The notes beneath the pieces were generated by a model. The model was given only the letters and a program-made list of their open reading frames with translations, did not search any database and was not told the DNA's origin. Positions 59,857 through 64,000 of a stretch of 64,000 nucleotides of DNA are shown one piece after another (the first letter of the stretch is position 1; every line of letters starts with the position of its first letter). The stretch covers positions 186,001-250,000 of the forward strand of contig NZ_JAOVZB010000006.1 in NCBI RefSeq assembly GCF_025716875.1, given 5' to 3'. Both the position numbers and the translations under genes were made by a program. This DNA comes from Marinomonas sargassi (GTDB taxonomy: Bacteria; Pseudomonadota; Gammaproteobacteria; Pseudomonadales; Marinomonadaceae).

Positions 59857-60444
59857 TTATTCTCCTAACCCTGTTAGTGGTCGTATGTGCTTTTCTACTG
59901 CTTCTCTTGCTCGAAATATACGGGATCGAACTGTACCGACGGGACAGTCCATAATAATAGAGATATCTTCATAACTTAGACCGTCAAATTCTCTCAGCGT
60001 TAGAGCACTACGTAACTCTTCAGGTAAGTTTTTTATCACTTGGTGTATCAAGGTTTCTAGGCGCTCACTATTCAATTTAGCATCAGGGCTAGCAATATCT
60101 GATAGCGCTTCATGTGCGCTATATATTTCATCATTATCTAACTCTACATCCGACTCTGGCGGCCGTCTTGAGCGACTCACTAGATGATTTTTAGCTGTAT
60201 TTACAGCTATTCGGTACAGCCATGTATAAAATGCACTATCACCTCGAAAATTAGAAATAGCCCTATACGCCTTAATAAAGCTTTCCTGAGCGACATCGAG
60301 AGCTTCACTTTTGTCGTGTACATAACGACTTACTAAACTCACAACTTTGTGCTGATATTTCAAAACCAACAAATCAAAAGCGCGCTTATCACCTTGCTGC
60401 ACTTTTTCGACTAACGTCCAGTCAGAAGACGTTTCGTTTTGCAT
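59857..60444 (-). CDS. rpoE: RNA polymerase extracytoplasmic stress sigma factor RpoE (AlgU)
   Basis: 195 residues. Region 2 is seen in DLLVLKYQHKVVSLVSRYV and DVAQESFIKAYRAISNFRGDSAFYTWLYRIAVNTAKNHL. Region 4 is LREFDGLSYEDISIIMDCPVGTVRSRIFRARE with its helix-turn-helix. The ATG at 60444 follows GAGG; an upstream GTG is two codons earlier. It directs transcription of envelope-stress genes, and its own upstream promoter fits the sigma-E consensus. Confidence 0.95.
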   Translation of the reverse strand: MQNETSSDWTLVEKVQQGDKRAFDLLVLKYQHKVVSLVSRYVHDKSEALDVAQESFIKAYRAISNFRGDSAFYTWLYRIAVNTAKNHLVSRSRRPPESDVELDNDEIYSAHEALSDIASPDAKLNSERLETLIHQVIKNLPEELRSALTLREFDGLSYEDISIIMDCPVGTVRSRIFRAREAVEKHIRPLTGLGE

Positions 60445-60498
60445 AGGCACCTCAAACTCAACCTTTATTTTTGTATTTGTGCCATTTTGTTAACAACA

Positions 60499-60526
60499 AA
60501 AGACAACAGCGAAACGAACGAGTTCC
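60499..60526 (-). promoter_or_regulatory. Sigma-E-type promoter of rpoE (autoregulation)
   Basis: The minus strand reads GGAACTC (60526-60520), 15 bases, then GTCTTT (60504-60499). The sigma-E consensus is GGAACTT with GTCTAA at about 15 bases spacing; the match is 6/7 and 4/6. It lies about 55 bases above the rpoE start, where rpoE promoters usually are. Confidence 0.78.
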
Positions 60527-60676
60527 CTAGTATCAACTAATAATAACAAAATATATTTTGGCTTCGAGCATCGTGAAGACCAACAAATATTAACAACGTA
60601 ACACCGGAAGGTATTCACTATTACGCACTAACAATAGTAACATTCTCCTCTTCGTTATCTAAATTAGATCCAAATC

Positions 60677-62341
60677 ATGAGTCAACACTATCAACACGAC
60701 ATTGTCATCATAGGCGCTGGTGCTGCTGGGCTAACCTTAGCGCTTGAATTAGCGAATCAGCACAAGGTCGCAATTTTAACCAAAGCAGATATCCGCGAAG
60801 GTGCAACTTTATATGCGCAAGGCGGTGTTGCTGCCGTCTTATCCGACAAAGATACGATTGACTCACATATAAATGACACTATTGATGCAGGTGTAGAATT
60901 AGGTGACCCAGAGGCCATTCGCTTTACCGTAGAACATTCTAAAGCCAGCATTGATTGGCTGATTGAACAAGGCGTACCTTTTACTCGCTACGGCGAAGGC
61001 GATGAATATCACCTCACCAAAGAAGGTGGGCATAGTCACCGACGCATAATACACAGCGCAGACGCTACTGGCTTAGCCATTTCTAAAACCCTTATTAGTA
61101 ACGCATCTTCACACCCTAACATCGACTTTTTCCCAGACCGAGTTGCTATTGATGTTATCACCTCAAAGAAACTAGGCTTGAGTGGTGATAATCGAGCAGT
61201 CGGCATATACGCACTCAATACCAAAAACGATACTATCGAGGTATTCCACGGATCTTTTGTCTCCCTCGCTTGTGGCGGCAGCAGCAAGGTATACCTTTAC
61301 ACAAGCAATCCAGATACAGCATCGGGTGACGGCATCGCCATGGCTTGGCGAGCTGGCTGCCGAGTAGCAAATATGGAATTCAACCAATTCCACCCCACTT
61401 GTCTCTACAATGCGCAAGCAAAAACCTTCTTGATATCTGAGGCTGTTAGAGGCGAAGGTGGAAGGTTATTACTACCTGATGGCACACGATTTATGCACAA
61501 GTTCGACAATAGGGCCGAACTCGCACCACGTGACATAGTTGCTAGAGCTATAGACCACGAAATGAAGCGCTTGGGTGTTAACCATGTACTGTTAGATATT
61601 TCTCACAAGGACTCAGCCTTCATCCAAGAGCACTTTCCAACCATCTACAAGCGCTGCTTAGAATATAATTTAGATATGACAAAGCAAGCCATCCCTGTTG
61701 TACCAGCAGCCCACTACACATGTGGCGGGGTTAAAGTAAATCAACAAGGGGAAACCGATATCAAAGGCCTTTATGCTATTGGGGAAACGGCCTATACAGG
61801 ACTACATGGTGCCAATAGGCTGGCCAGCAACTCATTATTAGAATGCATCGTTTACGCTCGCTCGGCAGCGCAAAATATTTTAACAAGCACTCAAAAGGCT
61901 CAAAAGGCTCAAAAGGCTCAAAAGGCTCAAAAGGCTCAAAAGGCTCAAAAGGCTCAAAATATATCAATACCTGATTGGGATGAAAGTAAAGTAACAGACT
62001 CGGACGAAGATGTTGTCATTGCTCATAATTGGCAGGAGTTAAGGCGTTTCATGTGGGACTATGTGGGCATTGTCAGATCAGACAAAAGACTGCTTAGAGC
62101 AAAACATAGGGTTGACCTATTACTCTCTGAAATAGATGAGTTTTATTCGAATTACAAAGTATCGAATGATCTACTAGAATTGCGTAATCTTGCCATGGTC
62201 GCTGATTTAATTATTCGCTCCGCCATGACTCGAAAAGAAAGTAGAGGACTCCACTTCAATCTTGATTATCCTGAAAAATCAGAACATAGCTCTCCAACAA
62301 TACTAACCCCAGAGCAGCCATCCAAGAAAACATATACATAA
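60677..62341 (+). CDS. nadB: L-aspartate oxidase
   Basis: 554 residues. This FAD enzyme oxidises aspartate to iminoaspartate, the first step of NAD synthesis. The dinucleotide motif DIVIIGAGAAGLTLALEL is at the N-terminus; TKADIREGATLYAQGGVAA, GHSHRRIIHSAD, FHPTCLY, SEAVRGEGGRLL and GLHGANRLASNSLLE are in order. The C-terminal helical domain starts near 430. Between the two, residues 406-427 consist of seven Gln-Lys-Ala repeats encoded by a 9-base tandem repeat, which other family members lack as far as I know. It is divergent from rpoE. Confidence 0.95.
   Translation: MSQHYQHDIVIIGAGAAGLTLALELANQHKVAILTKADIREGATLYAQGGVAAVLSDKDTIDSHINDTIDAGVELGDPEAIRFTVEHSKASIDWLIEQGVPFTRYGEGDEYHLTKEGGHSHRRIIHSADATGLAISKTLISNASSHPNIDFFPDRVAIDVITSKKLGLSGDNRAVGIYALNTKNDTIEVFHGSFVSLACGGSSKVYLYTSNPDTASGDGIAMAWRAGCRVANMEFNQFHPTCLYNAQAKTFLISEAVRGEGGRLLLPDGTRFMHKFDNRAELAPRDIVARAIDHEMKRLGVNHVLLDISHKDSAFIQEHFPTIYKRCLEYNLDMTKQAIPVVPAAHYTCGGVKVNQQGETDIKGLYAIGETAYTGLHGANRLASNSLLECIVYARSAAQNILTSTQKAQKAQKAQKAQKAQKAQKAQNISIPDWDESKVTDSDEDVVIAHNWQELRRFMWDYVGIVRSDKRLLRAKHRVDLLLSEIDEFYSNYKVSNDLLELRNLAMVADLIIRSAMTRKESRGLHFNLDYPEKSEHSSPTILTPEQPSKKTYT
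61892..61954 (+). repeat. Seven-copy 9-bp tandem repeat (CAAAAGGCT) inside nadB
   Basis: Seven identical units, 63 bases, code for (Gln-Lys-Ala)7 in the linker between the FAD domain and the C-terminal helical domain. An eighth partial unit (CAAAA) follows. The unit is a multiple of three, so slippage changes length without breaking the frame. Confidence 0.97.
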
Positions 62342-62347
62342 ACGATC

Positions 62348-62773
62348 TCAACCTTTCTGGTCTTTATTAGGGTTCAGTAAAATTTGTTGCGCAGCAAAGG
62401 ACCTTAATATGGCATAGTTATCTTTCGATACACTGTCTCGGAAGATAACTACATAATTCGGATACCATTTTTTAGGTGCATTTATAAAGGAAGTCACTCG
62501 GGCTACTAAATAAACACCGTTAGCTCGGATAAAAGCCACCCTTTGTAGCTGACCTTTACCTTCTACGAAAGCGCCCTGTTCATCGATACCAATTTGCTTA
62601 TAAGGTGATTGAAAAATGAGGGCGAAGAGCAATACAACAAGAAGAACTGTGAACTGCATGTAGTATGGCAACCAATGCACTTGTATAAGCGCAGCACAAA
62701 CAATAATAGCAAAAAGCCATAAGCTACAGCTCAGTTTTGAACATTTTAACCGACTAGCTTTTAGGCTGAACAC
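62348..62773 (-). CDS. YgfX-like membrane protein
   Basis: 141 residues. Two adjacent membrane helices (about 15-35 and 38-56) are followed by a cytoplasmic domain with IDEQGAFVEGKGQ and YVVIFRDSVSKDNYAILRSF. This layout and the overlap with sdhE identify the YgfX family (called CptA in one E. coli study, disputed as a toxin). It overlaps the sdhE 3' end by 20 bases on the same strand, so the two are translationally coupled. It is convergent with nadB, and no clear terminator lies between them. Confidence 0.82.
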   Translation of the reverse strand: MFSLKASRLKCSKLSCSLWLFAIIVCAALIQVHWLPYYMQFTVLLVVLLFALIFQSPYKQIGIDEQGAFVEGKGQLQRVAFIRANGVYLVARVTSFINAPKKWYPNYVVIFRDSVSKDNYAILRSFAAQQILLNPNKDQKG

Positions 62774-63020
62774 GGGTAACTATTATATCGACAATGCGTG
62801 CTAGGTCATCATCTTGTGGTACTTCTTTTTGCATAAACCATAGAAATAAATCTTGATCTTCACATTCTATCAGTTTGTAAAAGCGAGCCTGATCGGCTTC
62901 TTCAAGAGTCAAAAAAACCTCATCTAAAAAAGGTTCTAATAACAGATCTAATTCCAACATTCCTCGGCGACAATTCCACTTCAAACGCTTAAAGTTAAAT
63001 GTGTCTTCAGCTTCTTTCAT
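62754..63020 (-). CDS. sdhE: FAD assembly factor SdhE
   Basis: 88 residues from the ATG at 63020, which follows AAGGT; the open frame could begin eight codons earlier. FKRLKWNCRRGMLELDLLLEPF holds the RGxxE motif needed for flavinylation of SdhA and FrdA. It is a small helical cytoplasmic protein. Its order with ygfX and proximity to nadB are typical of gammaproteobacteria. Confidence 0.93.
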   Translation of the reverse strand: MKEAEDTFNFKRLKWNCRRGMLELDLLLEPFLDEVFLTLEEADQARFYKLIECEDQDLFLWFMQKEVPQDDDLARIVDIIVTRVQPKS

Positions 63021-63297
63021 AACAACACCTTCAATTTTTTTCACATTATATCTATTTATTCATAAAAAAACGAAAACAGCTTCTACACTTAATAGGCTCA
63101 ATGTAAAAACTTATCTGAAATTGACTTCTTTTGTTAACCATTTGTAAAAGTGAAACAAAATAGTACAATAAGTGGCGTTTTATGTATTAACAGGTCAATT
63201 AAAAAATAGCCTAATATAAATCCCAATTGGAAGTTAGCTTCCAAGATATTAGGTAAATTGACATAAAAACAATAACACCCTTACAGGGAGACAACCT

Positions 63298-64000
63298 ATG
63301 AAAAGCCTTACCAAAAACACCCTATCCTATGCGGTATCTATTGCTGCATCATTAACAGCAGCAAGCTCAACCTTCGCAGAAACAATCACAGTGGCAACTG
63401 TAAACAACGGCCATATGATTGAAATGCAAAAGTTGACGCCTGAATTTGAAAAAGCTAACCCTGGTATCAAAGTTAAATGGGTAACTCTAGAAGAAGGTAT
63501 TCTTCGTCAAAACGTAACCCAAGACATCGCTAACAAAAGCGGACTTTATGATGTAATGACAATCGGCATGTACGAAGCACCTATTTGGGGCGATCGCGGC
63601 TGGTTAACACCTATCGACACAAGTGGCGCATATGATGTAGAAGATATCCTACCATCTATTCGTCAAGGTCTTTCACATGAAGGCACTCTATATGGTGCTC
63701 CTTTCTATGGTGAAAGCTCAATGGTTATGTACCGTAAAGATCTAGTTAAAGAAACTGGCATGACAGTCAGCGACCGTGATAGCTGGGAACACATACGTGA
63801 TGTCGTAGCCGCTATGCACAAACCTAATGACGGCGTATACGGTATCTGTCTACGTGGTAAAGCGGGTTGGGGCGATAATATGGCCCTTATGACTACGATC
63901 GCAAACTCTTTCGGTGCTCGTTGGTTTGATGAAGGTTGGAAACCGCAACTAGAGTCAGCTGAATGGAAGAACGCCGTTTCTTTCTATGTTGACCTTCTAA
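63298..64000 (+). CDS. Sugar-alcohol ABC transporter solute-binding protein (partial)
   Basis: The first 234 codons of a family 1 extracellular solute-binding protein; the rest lies beyond the window. A signal peptide ends near residue 27 (TFA-ET). ITVATVNNGHMIEMQKLTPEF, LEEGILRQNVTQDIA and YGICLRGKAGWGDNM are typical of the SmoE/MtlE sorbitol/mannitol-binding group. AGGGAG precedes the ATG. Permease and ATPase genes would be expected downstream. The 277-base spacer upstream is AT-rich; no operator is firmly seen. Confidence 0.85.
   Translation, partial: MKSLTKNTLSYAVSIAASLTAASSTFAETITVATVNNGHMIEMQKLTPEFEKANPGIKVKWVTLEEGILRQNVTQDIANKSGLYDVMTIGMYEAPIWGDRGWLTPIDTSGAYDVEDILPSIRQGLSHEGTLYGAPFYGESSMVMYRKDLVKETGMTVSDRDSWEHIRDVVAAMHKPNDGVYGICLRGKAGWGDNMALMTTIANSFGARWFDEGWKPQLESAEWKNAVSFYVDLL

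Overview
The window looks like chromosome from a marine gammaproteobacterium of the Oceanospirillales type, probably Marinomonas or a close relative. This is inferred from AT-rich DNA, a PomA/PomB sodium-type flagellar stator, standard gammaproteobacterial gene neighbourhoods (zapA-6S RNA-ygfA, prfB-lysS, rpoE-rseABC-mucD beside nadB and sdhE/ygfX, ygiF-like-glnE) and a large NAD-dependent glutamate dehydrogenase. No tRNA, rRNA, CRISPR array, phage or insertion sequence was seen. Both ends cut genes: a hydrolase tail at the left and an ABC solute-binding protein at the right.

Left region (1-9.2 kb). This part looks like a local phosphate-limitation regulon. Three separate transcription units carry 11-bp-phased Pho-box repeats on the minus strand: a PAP2 phosphatase plus a VC2487-type glycosyltransferase (overlapping ATGA), a lipoprotein with two copies of one module, and a Tat-exported PhoX phosphatase. 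Between them lies a ghrA-like/hpcD-like/pldA operon without a visible Pho box. Together the genes suggest phosphate scavenging and perhaps replacement of phospholipid by glycolipid. This is the most interesting system in the window. A Cache-domain chemoreceptor follows.

9.2-24 kb. A thioredoxin-fold protein, an amidohydrolase-type lipoprotein, dapB, pomAB, then xseB-ispA-dxs (isoprenoid precursor supply) and a glutamate-synthase-like FMN protein. Next is a divergent pair with Fur-like sites: a DUF4856 protein with a canonical EF-hand loop, followed by a membrane hydroxylase and a small periplasmic protein, facing a putative manganese/heavy-metal exporter.

24-38 kb. hisC, lysS, prfB (with its programmed +1 frameshift), zapA, 6S RNA and 5-formyl-THF cyclo-ligase; a broken TraF-like gene; a complete Kdo synthesis cluster kdsD-kdsA-kdsC-kdsB; an orphan ZnuA with a very long His/Glu/Asp repeat behind a Zur-like palindrome; a Nudix hydrolase, a DUF2927 protein, hemE and a P-II protein.

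38-56 kb. A polar/basic amino-acid ABC transporter, a 180-kDa glutamate dehydrogenase and an acetylornithine-type aminotransferase point to arginine/ornithine/glutamate use. They are followed by a SbmA/BacA-type transporter, glnE with a CYTH-domain gene, and argE-argA. Nitrogen control (P-II, GlnE) and arginine synthesis are therefore concentrated here.

56-64 kb. The envelope-stress operon rpoE-rseA-rseB-rseC-mucD has a clear sigma-E-type promoter. It is divergent from nadB, which contains a 7-copy 9-bp in-frame repeat. The sdhE-ygfX pair follows, then the start of a polyol-type ABC transporter operon. Start codons were moved inside several open frames where a Shine-Dalgarno sequence or a family alignment supports it.
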